Made by a program: the position numbers and the translations under genes | Notes under the pieces: generated by a model | What the model was told of the DNA's origin: nothing | Database searches by the model: none | The model's input: the letters and a program-made list of their open reading frames with translations, nothing else | Shown here: one piece after another, positions 25,269 through 33,869 of the stretch | Layout of the letters: each line of letters opens with the position of its first letter | Numbering within the stretch: position 1 is the first letter of the stretch | Assembly (NCBI RefSeq): GCF_002929305.1 | Contig: NZ_PJIO01000003.1 | Span: forward strand, 310,001 to 374,000 | DNA from: Arthrobacter sp. GMC3 | GTDB taxonomy: Bacteria > Actinomycetota > Actinomycetes > Actinomycetales > Micrococcaceae | Length of the DNA: 64,000 bases | Direction of reading: 5' to 3'

Positions 25269-26207
25269 GTGCTTGCAATAGTCTGCCCTGGACAGGGCTC
25301 ACAAACCCCCGGTTTCCTTTTGCCATGGCTGGAACGCCCCGGCGTCGAGGCAAAATTGGCCGCGCTCAGCGAATCGGCCGGCATTGACCTGCTGGCCCAC
25401 GGCACCACCTCGGACGCCGAAACCATCAAGGACACCGCCGTCGCGCAGCCCCTGATTGTTGCCGCCGGCCTGATCGCCGCCGAGGCCCTGCTGGACGTTC
25501 CGCTCAACACCTTGGACGTGGTGGTAGCCGGGCACTCCGTCGGTGAAATTACCGCTGCGGCACTCACCGGCACGCTGTCGAACACCGACGCCATGGCGTT
25601 CGTGCGTGAACGAGCCAACACGATGGCTGCGGCTGCGGCCGTGACGCCCACAGGCATGGCCGCCGTCGTCGGCGGTGACCCCGAGGAGGTATTGGCCGCG
25701 ATTGCCGCGGCCGGGCTGACCCCCGCCAATATGAACTCCAAAGGCCAGACAGTAGCCGCCGGAACCTTAGAACAGATCGCAGCCCTGGTTGCCGCCCCTC
25801 CAGCCAAGGCACGGGTCATCCCCCTGCAGGTCGCTGGCGCGTTCCACACCCACCATATGGCCCCGGCCGTCTCGGCCCTGCAGGCCCTTGCACCGTCACT
25901 GACAGTACATACACCCAAGGTCCCGCTGCTCTCTAACTACGACGGCGCCGCGGTACCTTCCGGGGAAGCCGCGCTGGAGTCCTTGATCGCCCAGGTCTCA
26001 CGTCCTGTCCGCTGGGACTTGTGCATGGAGACGATGTCCGCCATGGGCGTCACCGCGGTCATTGAGCTGACGCCGGCAGGAACACTGACAGGCCTTGCCA
26101 AGCGTGGAATGAGCGGCGTTACCACCCTTGCGCTAAAAACTCCGGCGGACTTGGACGCCGCCAAGGAACTACTGGCCGAGCACGCCTCCGGGAAGAAGGA
26201 CAAGTAA
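25269..26207 (+). CDS. fabD: Malonyl-CoA:ACP S-malonyltransferase
   Basis: A 312-residue transferase that loads malonyl groups from CoA onto ACP, the extender-supplying step of type II fatty-acid synthesis. Start GTG 25269 after a GGAAAG site. N-terminal CPGQGSQ binds the substrate; the nucleophile is S90 in GHSVGE; a later RxR region (FVRERANTM) and AGAFHTHHM with the catalytic His complete the active site. It is the first gene of the fab operon, with fabH starting one base after its stop. Length agrees with the bacterial family (about 300-310). Confidence 0.96.
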   Translation: MLAIVCPGQGSQTPGFLLPWLERPGVEAKLAALSESAGIDLLAHGTTSDAETIKDTAVAQPLIVAAGLIAAEALLDVPLNTLDVVVAGHSVGEITAAALTGTLSNTDAMAFVRERANTMAAAAAVTPTGMAAVVGGDPEEVLAAIAAAGLTPANMNSKGQTVAAGTLEQIAALVAAPPAKARVIPLQVAGAFHTHHMAPAVSALQALAPSLTVHTPKVPLLSNYDGAAVPSGEAALESLIAQVSRPVRWDLCMETMSAMGVTAVIELTPAGTLTGLAKRGMSGVTTLALKTPADLDAAKELLAEHASGKKDK

Positions 26208-27269
26208 GTGAGCACACCTACACTGAAACAAACCACCCCCCGCAACGGATCCCAGATTCTGGGAATCGGCGCCTACCGCCCGGACATCATTGTCACCAAT
26301 GACGATGTGTGCCAGTGGATCGATTCCTCCGACGAATGGATCCAGCAGCGCACCGGCATCGTCACCCGCCACCGCGCACCGCGCGAGACCACGGTGGTCG
26401 ACATGGCCGTTGGCGCCGGGGCCGAGGCCCTGGCGAAGGCTGGCATCGAAGCCTCCCAAATCGGTGCCGTTCTGGTCTCCACCGTCACGCACATGTACGC
26501 CACGCCGTCGGCCGCAGCGTTGATCGCGGACAAGTTGGGCGCCAGCCCCGCCCCCGCCTATGACATTTCCGCCGCCTGCGCCGGATACTGCTACGGCATC
26601 GCCCAAGCCGACGCCCTGGTCCGTGCCGGCACCGCCGAGTACGTGCTGGTCATCGGCGTGGAAAAGCTCTCCGACGTCATCGACAACCATGAGCGCACCA
26701 TCTCCTTCCTGTTGGGCGATGGTGCCGGCGCCGTCGTTGTTGGCCCCTCCGATGAGCCCGGGATCGGCCCCACAGTTTGGGGATCGGACGGCAGCAAGTG
26801 GGACACCATCGGCATGACCCATTCCCTGATGGATGTGCGTGACTTCAGCGAGCAAGCTATGAAGGGCGACGGCGTCGCACTGGCCGCCGCTGACGAGGCC
26901 CACTCCACGCTTTGGCCCACCTTGCGCCAGGACGGGCAGACAGTGTTCCGCTGGGCCGTGTGGGAAATGGCCAAGATGGCCAAGAAGGCTCTCGAAGCCG
27001 CCGGAGTCACGGCAGCAGACCTGGGCGCCTTTGTCCCCCACCAGGCCAACATGCGTATCATCGACGAACTGGCAAAGCAGCTCAAGCTGCCCGAGCACGT
27101 CATTATTGCCCGGGACATTGCCGATGCCGGCAACACCTCCGCGGCCTCCATCCCCCTGGCGACACACCGGCTTTTGCAGGAGAACCCGGAGCTTTCCGGT
27201 AAACTCTCGCTGCAGATCGGCTTCGGCGCCGGACTGGTGTTTGGCGCCCAAGTGGTGCGCCTCCCCTAG
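26208..27269 (+). CDS. fabH: 3-oxoacyl-ACP synthase III (initiating KAS)
   Basis: A 353-residue enzyme condensing an acyl-CoA primer with malonyl-ACP to start fatty acids. Start GTG immediately after fabD. Catalytic residues are visible: C124 in ISAACAGYCYG, H278 in VPHQANMRIID and N309 in DAGNTSAASIP; the SDEWIQQRTGI segment is the usual CoA-binding start. Actinobacterial FabH typically prefers branched primers, giving iso and anteiso acids, but sequence motifs do not prove the preference here. A gap of 100 bases separates it from acpP. Confidence 0.96.
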   Translation: MSTPTLKQTTPRNGSQILGIGAYRPDIIVTNDDVCQWIDSSDEWIQQRTGIVTRHRAPRETTVVDMAVGAGAEALAKAGIEASQIGAVLVSTVTHMYATPSAAALIADKLGASPAPAYDISAACAGYCYGIAQADALVRAGTAEYVLVIGVEKLSDVIDNHERTISFLLGDGAGAVVVGPSDEPGIGPTVWGSDGSKWDTIGMTHSLMDVRDFSEQAMKGDGVALAAADEAHSTLWPTLRQDGQTVFRWAVWEMAKMAKKALEAAGVTAADLGAFVPHQANMRIIDELAKQLKLPEHVIIARDIADAGNTSAASIPLATHRLLQENPELSGKLSLQIGFGAGLVFGAQVVRLP

Positions 27270-27369
27270 ATTCAGATAGCACTTCAAGCCAGAAACATGG
27301 TTTGATCAACACTGCCTGAAAAGATCAAGCGTTTTGGTCGCAAAGAAAAAACAAGAAAAGGAGCCATCA

Positions 27370-27615
27370 ATGGCTAGCAACGAAGAAATCCTGGCCGGTT
27401 TGGCCGAAATCGTCAACGAAGAGACGGGTCTCGCCCCTGAGGCTGTAGAACTGGATAAGTCCTTCACCGACGACCTGGACATCGACTCGATCTCCATGAT
27501 GACCATTGTGGTCAACGCCGAAGAGAAGTTCGACGTGAAGATCCCGGACGAGGAAGTCAAGAACCTCAAGACCGTTGGCGACGCTGTCAGCTTCATCGCC
27601 GCAGCACAGGCGTAA
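27370..27615 (+). CDS. acpP: Acyl carrier protein
   Basis: An 81-residue acidic four-helix protein. The start ATG 27370 follows AAAAGGAG; a longer frame upstream is non-coding. Phosphopantetheine attaches to S40 in DLDIDSISMM, in the standard DSx position after helix II. Its acyl chain is extended by FabH and FabF. The C-terminal VKNLKTVGDAVSFI is family-typical. A large hairpin after the stop (27662-27695) may help give ACP its high level relative to fabF. Confidence 0.97.
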   Translation: MASNEEILAGLAEIVNEETGLAPEAVELDKSFTDDLDIDSISMMTIVVNAEEKFDVKIPDEEVKNLKTVGDAVSFIAAAQA

Positions 27616-27661
27616 TTAGCTCCACCCCTGCCCCGGCTTCGCTCACGCTAGGCCGGGCATG

Positions 27662-27695
27662 ATGGATGGCCGGCACCCCAGGTGCCGGCCACCCA
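27662..27695 (+). terminator. Hairpin between acpP and fabF
   Basis: ATGGATGGCCGGCACC pairs with GGTGCCGGCCACCCAT (one mismatch) around a CCA loop. The 3' side lacks a real T run (AGCCTTTTGG), so it is probably an attenuator or 3' stabiliser between acpP and fabF. Confidence 0.65.
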
Positions 27696-27747
27696 TAGCC
27701 TTTTGGATTCCGTCCAGTACCCCCTTATTTTTTGGAAGAGTTGAACC

Positions 27748-29007
27748 ATGGCCCGCAAAGTAGTCATCACCGGACTCGGAGCTACCACGCCCATCGGCGG
27801 CGACGTCCCGACCATGTGGAATAACGCCCTCAAGGGTGTTTCCGGCGCTCACACACTCACCGACGAGTGGGTGGAAAAGTACGACATCCCCGTACATTTC
27901 GCAGCCCGGGTCACGACTCCCGCCTCCGAGGTCCTCAGCCGCGTTGAAGCCAAGCGTATGGACCCCTCAACACAGTTCGCCGTTGTGGCTGCCCGCGAAG
28001 CCTGGAAAGACTCGGGCCTAGAAGACATCGACCACGACCGCCTTGCTGTGGCCTTTGCCACCGGCATCGGCGGTGTCTGGACCCTGCTCGACGCCTGGGA
28101 CACCCTGCGCGAGAAGGGCCCGCGCCGTGTCCTGCCGATGACGGTGCCAATGCTCATGCCCAACGGCCCCGCCGCGGCGGTTAGTTTGGACCTTGGCGCC
28201 CGAGCTGGCGCCCACACCCCCGTTTCCGCCTGCGCCTCCGGCACTGAAGCCATGCACATTGCCTTGGAACTGATCCGTTCCGGCAAGGCCGACGTCGTAG
28301 TGGCCGGTGGCGCCGAAGCCGCCATCCACCCGCTGCCCATGGCCGCCTTTGCTGCCATGCAGGCGCTGTCCAAGCGCAACGACAACCCGGAAGGCGCCTC
28401 ACGCCCCTACGACATCAGCCGCGACGGCTTTGTCATGGGTGAAGGCGCCGGTGCCCTGGTCCTGGAGGCCGAGGAGCACGCACTGGCTCGCGGCGCCCGC
28501 ATCTACGGCGAGCTTGCCGGCACCTCGGTCACGGCAGACGCCTACCACATCACTGCCCCGGACCCCGAGGGCCTGGGCGCCACCCGCGCGCTGAAAGCGG
28601 CCTTGTTCGATGCCCGCGCCCTGGCCGAAGACGTGGTCCATGTCAACGCCCACGCCACCTCCACTCCCGTGGGCGACCGCCCGGAGTACACGGCGCTGCG
28701 TGCGGCCCTGGGCGATCATCTGGACAAGGTGTGTGTCTCTGCCACGAAGTCGCAAACCGGTCACTTGTTGGGCGCTTCAGGGGCCGTTGAGTCGGTACTG
28801 ACGGTCCTAGCCGTCTACCACCGCTTGGCACCTGTCACGATCAACCTGGAAAACCAGGACCCGGATATTCCCCTGGATGTTGTCACAGGCACCCCGCGTG
28901 AACTGCCCGAGGGGCAGATCATGGCCCTGAACAACTCCTTTGGCTTCGGTGGCCACAATGCCGTTGTTGCCATCCGCAGCACTGGCCCCAAGGTCGAAAT
29001 GAGCTAG
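27748..29007 (+). CDS. fabF: 3-oxoacyl-ACP synthase II
   Basis: A 419-residue elongating ketosynthase that condenses acyl-ACP with malonyl-ACP. The start ATG 27748 follows GGAAGAG. The catalytic cysteine is C162 in VSACASGTEA; the two histidines are in VNAHATSTPVGD and KSQTGHLLGASG, and the C-terminus carries NNSFGFGGHN. It is the last gene of the operon, followed by a strong bidirectional terminator. Length and motifs are standard for FabF. Confidence 0.96.
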   Translation: MARKVVITGLGATTPIGGDVPTMWNNALKGVSGAHTLTDEWVEKYDIPVHFAARVTTPASEVLSRVEAKRMDPSTQFAVVAAREAWKDSGLEDIDHDRLAVAFATGIGGVWTLLDAWDTLREKGPRRVLPMTVPMLMPNGPAAAVSLDLGARAGAHTPVSACASGTEAMHIALELIRSGKADVVVAGGAEAAIHPLPMAAFAAMQALSKRNDNPEGASRPYDISRDGFVMGEGAGALVLEAEEHALARGARIYGELAGTSVTADAYHITAPDPEGLGATRALKAALFDARALAEDVVHVNAHATSTPVGDRPEYTALRAALGDHLDKVCVSATKSQTGHLLGASGAVESVLTVLAVYHRLAPVTINLENQDPDIPLDVVTGTPRELPEGQIMALNNSFGFGGHNAVVAIRSTGPKVEMS

Positions 29008-29019
29008 GACTGGTTGCCT

Positions 29020-29058
29020 AAAAGAGCGGCGCCCACCTTTGGTGGGCGCCGCTCTTTT
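29020..29058. terminator. Terminator after the fab operon
   Basis: A perfect 18-bp stem starting AAAAGAGCGGCGCCCACC, loop TTT, ending in CTCTTTT. The A and T runs at the two sides allow it to work for the fab operon and for the convergent DUF3145 gene. Confidence 0.93.
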
Positions 29059-29178
29059 GTCTCTGGCGCTCAATTTTTCTGATGCCGTCATGCGCATAAC
29101 TCATTGCGAGTCTGCTGCCACCAAGCAAGATGAGGAAAACCCACACTGAGTCCGGCGCATAGTGGAAGATTTTTGCGG

Positions 29179-29682
29179 CTAGCCCACGTGGTGGAGCCAG
29201 CGGACAGGGGCCCCGGCAGCGGCGTGACGGAACGGTTCAAGTTCTTCATCCCAGGCCTCACCGAGTGCCAAAGATAGTTCCTGATAGACGGCGGCGGGTT
29301 CACCCTTGCCAGCCTCGTAGGCGTAGCGGATCCGGTCCTCGGAGACCATGATGTTGCCGTGGACATCCGTCACGGCGTGGAAGATACCAAGTTCGGGGGT
29401 ATGAGACCAGCGTGATCCGTCGACCCCGGCGCTGGGCTCTTCGGTGACTTCATAGCGGACATTGGCCCAGCCTCGAAGAGCTGAGGCAAGGCGTGCGCCC
29501 GTACCTGCGGGTCCATGCCACACGTATTCTGTGCGCAGCACATTGGGCGCCGCGGGCTGTGCAGTCCACTGCAAGCTCGTGCGCTGGTCCATCACGCCTG
29601 CGATGGATGATTCGATATGTGGGCACATGACAGCCGGGGCTGAGTGCACAAACAAGACACCGCGCGTCAAAACGACCTTCAT
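29179..29682 (-). CDS. DUF3145 family protein
   Basis: A 167-residue member of an actinobacterial family regularly found next to the fab genes (as SCO2391 in Streptomyces). I chose ATG 29682 because GGAGG lies 5 bases upstream; earlier ATGs lack an RBS. Conserved features: LTRGVLFVHSAPAVMCPHIE, then WHGPAGTGARLASALRGWAN and WSHTPELGIFHAVTDVHGNI. A signal peptide or membrane segment is absent. No reaction is known for this family. The conserved linkage suggests a role connected to lipid metabolism; this is inference. Confidence 0.85.
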   Translation of the reverse strand: MKVVLTRGVLFVHSAPAVMCPHIESSIAGVMDQRTSLQWTAQPAAPNVLRTEYVWHGPAGTGARLASALRGWANVRYEVTEEPSAGVDGSRWSHTPELGIFHAVTDVHGNIMVSEDRIRYAYEAGKGEPAAVYQELSLALGEAWDEELEPFRHAAAGAPVRWLHHVG

Positions 29683-29909
29683 TCCATCCTCCATTGCAGT
29701 AGGTGCGTCTTCCCCAACGACCTTCAAACGGATGAAAATTTGTGTTGCGCGGAGCGGGTGTGAACCGTCCCAAAATGTCTGGCCAATTTTTTAGACAGAT
29801 ATAGCCGGCGCCGCTGATTTAACTCGACGGTGCGTTGACTCCCTCTCATTGTGCCGTAGCTGGGGCAATTGCGCCACCGTAAAGCCAAACTTGAGCTAAA
29901 CGGTTTGTT

Positions 29910-30845
29910 TTAGGCTCGTGGATGCGCTTGCTTATAGCTTTCGCGCAGCCTTTCAACGGAGACGTGCGTGTACAGCTGCGTGGTGGCCAGTGAGCTGTGA
30001 CCCAGTATTTCTTGAACTGCGCGAAGATCGGCACCACCGTCCAAAAGGTGCGTGGCGGCCGAGTGGCGCAGCGTATGCGGTCCCGTGGCGGAGGTGTCTC
30101 CCAGGTCTCCAAATACATGTTGGACGACGGTCCGTACGGCCCGCTGGTCTATCCGTGAACCGCGCTTACCCAGGAAGAGCGCGGGTCCGCTGTCTGACTT
30201 GACGAGGGTCGGTCGTCCGGCCGAGAGCCACTTCTGAAGGGCTTGTTCGGCGGGCACCCCGTAGGGGACCACCCGTTCCTTGTTGCCTTTGCCTAACACC
30301 GTCAGCGTCCGCCGTTCCTGGTTGAGTCCGTCGATGTCCGCTCCGGCCAGTTCCCCGACTCGAATACCGGTGGCATAGAGCAATTCCACCATGGCGTGAT
30401 CGCGCAGTGCTATCGAATCCCCGTCACCGGCGTGGTCCTCTAGTGCTTCCATGAGGCGCTGGATCTGCTGTTGCTGCAATACCGCAGGCAAGGTGTGGTC
30501 CCGTTTCGGGGCCTTCAACCTCAAAGCAGGATCTAGTTCCAGGAGCTCTTCCCGCATTGCCCAGGCGGTGAAACTGCGGACGGTGGCGGCACGCCGGGCA
30601 AGAGTGGAGCGGGAGAGTCCCGCGGCGCTTTGATCACCGAGCCAACGCCGCAGCAGACTGAGATCCAACCCGGACAGTGTGGTGACACCCTCCGTGAGCG
30701 CGTGGATGAGAAGGGCGTCTACATCGCCACGATAGGCCCGAATTGTATGGGCAGAGCGCCCGCGTTCGGCGAGCAGGTAGCGCTCAAAACCGTCGGCCGC
30801 CTGCGCCAGTTCCCCCGGTATCCGGGTACGTTCTTCATGATCCAC
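29910..30845 (-). CDS. xerC: Tyrosine recombinase XerC
   Basis: A 311-residue site-specific recombinase that resolves chromosome dimers at dif together with XerD. All catalytic residues are present: R162 in TGIRVGELAG, K186 in GKGNKERVVP, H257 and R260 in HTLRHSAATH, H283 in LGHSSLATTQ and the nucleophile Y292 in QLYTHVSVER. The N-terminal SAM-like domain begins near FERYLLAERGRSAHTIRAYR. Length and the proximity to dprA, comM and yraN identify it as the housekeeping enzyme rather than a phage integrase. A 923-aa helicase-nuclease gene now separates it from dprA. Confidence 0.93.
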   Translation of the reverse strand: MDHEERTRIPGELAQAADGFERYLLAERGRSAHTIRAYRGDVDALLIHALTEGVTTLSGLDLSLLRRWLGDQSAAGLSRSTLARRAATVRSFTAWAMREELLELDPALRLKAPKRDHTLPAVLQQQQIQRLMEALEDHAGDGDSIALRDHAMVELLYATGIRVGELAGADIDGLNQERRTLTVLGKGNKERVVPYGVPAEQALQKWLSAGRPTLVKSDSGPALFLGKRGSRIDQRAVRTVVQHVFGDLGDTSATGPHTLRHSAATHLLDGGADLRAVQEILGHSSLATTQLYTHVSVERLRESYKQAHPRA

Positions 30846-30963
30846 ACACCCACTGTGCGCTGTTGCCGGTACTAGGGCAAGTTGACCCGCCGGAGGGGAG
30901 TGTAAGGCGCCCGTCGAACGCCCGTCAGCTACCGATCACACGCCACCTCGGCGGCGTTTTACT

Positions 30964-33735
30964 CTAGGCGCTGGAGTCCAGCCACTTGCGGATCAGGTCT
31001 TCTTCCCCGCTGCCAGTGGTGGTTAATCGCAGTAGGGGAATCTGGTGAGTGGAGCAGATTGCATTCTTGAGTGCATCCCGAATCAGCTGCGCGGGGTTGT
31101 TTTCGTGGAAAGCGAACCCATCGACCTCAACGGCAAAGGCCGGTTTGTTGGAGATGCGGTTGTAAACGACAAAGTCGATCGTTGCACGGCGCTTGACGTA
31201 GGCGGCCTGCTCGGGAGTGAGCTTGGAGAGATCCGGCAGTAAGTTGTGTAGCACCACCTGGTCCACCACGGTGAAGTCAGCATACGATTCCTCGGCCAAG
31301 ATGCGGTTGAGCAAGGTCCAGGCAATGTTTTCCGAAGCGAATTCGGACCGCTTCTGCAGCTGGTCCGCCAGCGGCCTCAGGCGCGGCGAGTAATCGCGGT
31401 ACAGCAGGTCAAAAATGGAGACGACGGAACTGTCGAAGACTTCCTGCTCGGGGTCGTGATATCGGATGTAGTCGATCAGGTCCCGCAGGTGTCGGCTCTT
31501 GGGCAGCATGGCCCGATTGGTGACCAGCACGAACTGTTTCGCAGCACGCGAGACAGCCACGTTGACCAAGTGGGGGTCGTCAACGAATTGTAGGCCCTGC
31601 CTCCCGTCAGTGGTCTCGTCCAGGACCGTGCTCATGATGACCACGTCCTTTTCACGGCCCTGGAACTTGTGGACAGTGCTGGCCTCTATCCCCACCAGCT
31701 GCTGGTTCAATTTGTTGGCTTGGAGCCGATATGGGGTCGCAATACCGATCGCCTCAGGGTCTGTTTCAGCGAAGAATTGTTGAATGACTTCCTGTGCCAC
31801 TACATCGATCTCACGCTGGTTTGACCGCCCGCCTTCACGGTGTGCCCGCATGTGGTTGCCGGCAACGGTTCGCACCACTCGCAGCGGGTGTTCACCGGGT
31901 TCAGTCATTGTGAAAGGAACGAGCTGTCCGTTGTAGTACTTCTTATTGCAGAAGCCGATGATCGCCGGATCACAGCGGTAGTGCTCCCGCAGCATCGTTC
32001 TGGGAAGGGTGTCACCATAGAGAGCAATCATGGAAGACAAGATGTTGTGGTGGAGATAGTCGTAGGCGGGGGCGGGCGCCGCTGCGGCTCCGTCGTATGC
32101 GCTTTGGTTGGAGATGTGCTGGATTTGGCGAAGATCGCCAACGACAATCACATTCCGTGCACTCTTGAGCGCAAGGCCGGCGGCGAGAAGGTCAACCTGG
32201 GACGCCTCATCAATGATGAGGTAATCGAGCAAGTAGCCATCTGGAAGACTTCTTCCCAGGGAGTGGCAGGTGCTGAGTATTACAGGGTAGTCCTGGGCGA
32301 AACTTGCGAAAAGGCGTTTGTATGAAGTCGGCTCGTAGATCTGCCTCGACAACTTGGAGTAGCGCTGATGGAGGCCTGCTCGAAATGCCTGGACTGAAAG
32401 TAGCTGGTGCTCCTGGGCCAGCGACGCAAGCCCTCCCGCTGTCAAGGTGCGCTCGGCCTGCTCGATCTGGTGCTGTAGCTCGCCGATCTTGTTGCTGTAG
32501 TACGCGCGCTGCAGTCCAAGCACTGTGTCCGTGTCACCGGGATCAATAGATTTGGTGGATCCATACCGGAAGTAGCCTCTGACCCGACGAAATAGTCGCC
32601 GGAACGGGCCGTCGCCCTCCCTCCACTGCGCGGTTTCGGCCAGGTAGTCAAGGATGAGACCCGATGACTGCTTCAGGAGCGGAAGTCCCTCAAGGTTGGC
32701 CGGCTCATGGCGAAGGAGATGCTGGCTGAAGTGTCTTAGCTCGAGCTGATACGCGTCCCTTTGCTGCCGTAGTTGTGCCAGTTGCCTCTCTGTTTCCTGC
32801 AACAGTTGTAGGCGCCGGTCGACGTCGGCGATCTGCTCGTCAGTCGGCATCGGCACCTTGGGACTGTTAGCGAGGGCAGCAACCTGCGCGTTCCTTGGCG
32901 ACTGCTCGGCGAAGAACTCCGCCCTCTTCTCGCTGCGGCCCAGCCCCGCAACCACATGGCCAAATCCTGCCTTCTCGAGTTTTTCTCGGACATTGTCGAC
33001 TGCCGCGTTGTTGAATGAAACAACACCGACAGTTGCCCCAGGTGTGGAAATGATGTTGGCGATCAGGTTCAGTATGGTTTGTGTCTTCCCGGTTCCCGGC
33101 GGACCATCGATCACCGAGACAGGGTTGCTCAGGCACGTCTGGACGGCCGCGCGCTGGCTGAGGTTTGATGAGAACGGGAAGATCAACTGGTCGGGTCCGT
33201 TGGATGATTCAATGGGTTCTGCATTGAGGTACCTCCCCAACGCGCTCGCCCTGTCGACGAAGTGCAAATCGTTGTATGACCGCTGGAGTGGGTCATCGGC
33301 GGACAACCCAGCTACGACGCCCTTCCAATGGCTCAGAACGCCCGATGCCCCAGTTGAGTTGGTGGCGTTTTGCCGAAACTCAACCTCGCAGCCCGGATAG
33401 CTTCGATAGGAGTCCGGGCCCGTCTGGGTAGGGTAGAAAATCCGCCACCAAGCGCCGTCGGGTCCATCGAAACGCCATGCCTCAGTGGCCCTGGCCCAAG
33501 TGTTGCCCCGGACCGCGACCTGAGTGTCCTTGCCGATCTGGATGCGGGCTGGCGCCCGAACGATCACCACCTTTCCCAGGCCGTAGCGATACTCTTTTTC
33601 GCCTTGCCCGGACTTGAACGTGACGCAAACGTGGTTCGGGTCCATCCGGTACCTAACGACGACGGCAGTCTTGTCTTCGAATGCCCCACCGGTAGAGGGC
33701 CGGACAAAAATGGCCTCGTGGCGCGGGTCAATCAT
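30964..33735 (-). CDS. UPF1-like SF1 helicase fused to a C-terminal DUF2726-like nuclease domain
   Basis: A 923-residue protein with GGGGGAC before its ATG. Residues 180-740 are an SF1 (UPF1/DNA2-like) helicase: Walker A GPPGTGKT (211-218), Walker B IIDEAS (507-512), GDLRQ (533-537), REHYRCD (583-589), VHKFQGRE (688-695) and NVAVSRA (725-731), with a long coiled region (about 300-470) inserted between the first motifs. Residues 800-923 resemble DUF2726/Vsr-like nucleases: IDFVVYN (D854), FAVEVDG (E870, D872), RDALKNA (K890), IPLLRLTTT. It interrupts the conserved xerC-dprA neighbourhood and is less GC-rich on reading. Likely a mobile accessory gene, perhaps antiphage; function is inferred. 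No partner gene is present. Confidence 0.8.
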   Translation of the reverse strand: MIDPRHEAIFVRPSTGGAFEDKTAVVVRYRMDPNHVCVTFKSGQGEKEYRYGLGKVVIVRAPARIQIGKDTQVAVRGNTWARATEAWRFDGPDGAWWRIFYPTQTGPDSYRSYPGCEVEFRQNATNSTGASGVLSHWKGVVAGLSADDPLQRSYNDLHFVDRASALGRYLNAEPIESSNGPDQLIFPFSSNLSQRAAVQTCLSNPVSVIDGPPGTGKTQTILNLIANIISTPGATVGVVSFNNAAVDNVREKLEKAGFGHVVAGLGRSEKRAEFFAEQSPRNAQVAALANSPKVPMPTDEQIADVDRRLQLLQETERQLAQLRQQRDAYQLELRHFSQHLLRHEPANLEGLPLLKQSSGLILDYLAETAQWREGDGPFRRLFRRVRGYFRYGSTKSIDPGDTDTVLGLQRAYYSNKIGELQHQIEQAERTLTAGGLASLAQEHQLLSVQAFRAGLHQRYSKLSRQIYEPTSYKRLFASFAQDYPVILSTCHSLGRSLPDGYLLDYLIIDEASQVDLLAAGLALKSARNVIVVGDLRQIQHISNQSAYDGAAAAPAPAYDYLHHNILSSMIALYGDTLPRTMLREHYRCDPAIIGFCNKKYYNGQLVPFTMTEPGEHPLRVVRTVAGNHMRAHREGGRSNQREIDVVAQEVIQQFFAETDPEAIGIATPYRLQANKLNQQLVGIEASTVHKFQGREKDVVIMSTVLDETTDGRQGLQFVDDPHLVNVAVSRAAKQFVLVTNRAMLPKSRHLRDLIDYIRYHDPEQEVFDSSVVSIFDLLYRDYSPRLRPLADQLQKRSEFASENIAWTLLNRILAEESYADFTVVDQVVLHNLLPDLSKLTPEQAAYVKRRATIDFVVYNRISNKPAFAVEVDGFAFHENNPAQLIRDALKNAICSTHQIPLLRLTTTGSGEEDLIRKWLDSSA

Positions 33736-33869
33736 GGTACGTCCCCCAGTGGCATTCCGATGATCTGTTCGGGCTTAGTGCGTCAGTACTAGAATGTCGG
33801 CACGCGCTCGACTCCAGGGCTACCCTGGACAGCTTGTTCCATACTATGGCCCGCCGAGTGCCTAGGGGC

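Noticed and set aside
29085..29165. Possible third copy of the 91-bp element near ATGCGCATAACTC
   Set aside because: Only an 8-9 base match at one end. It lacks CACTGGCGCAGTG and the paired inverted end.
29910..30845. XerC as the prophage integrase
   Set aside because: It sits 11 kb outside the phage region within a conserved housekeeping block and has the XerC length and neighbours. The prophage integrase must be left of the window.
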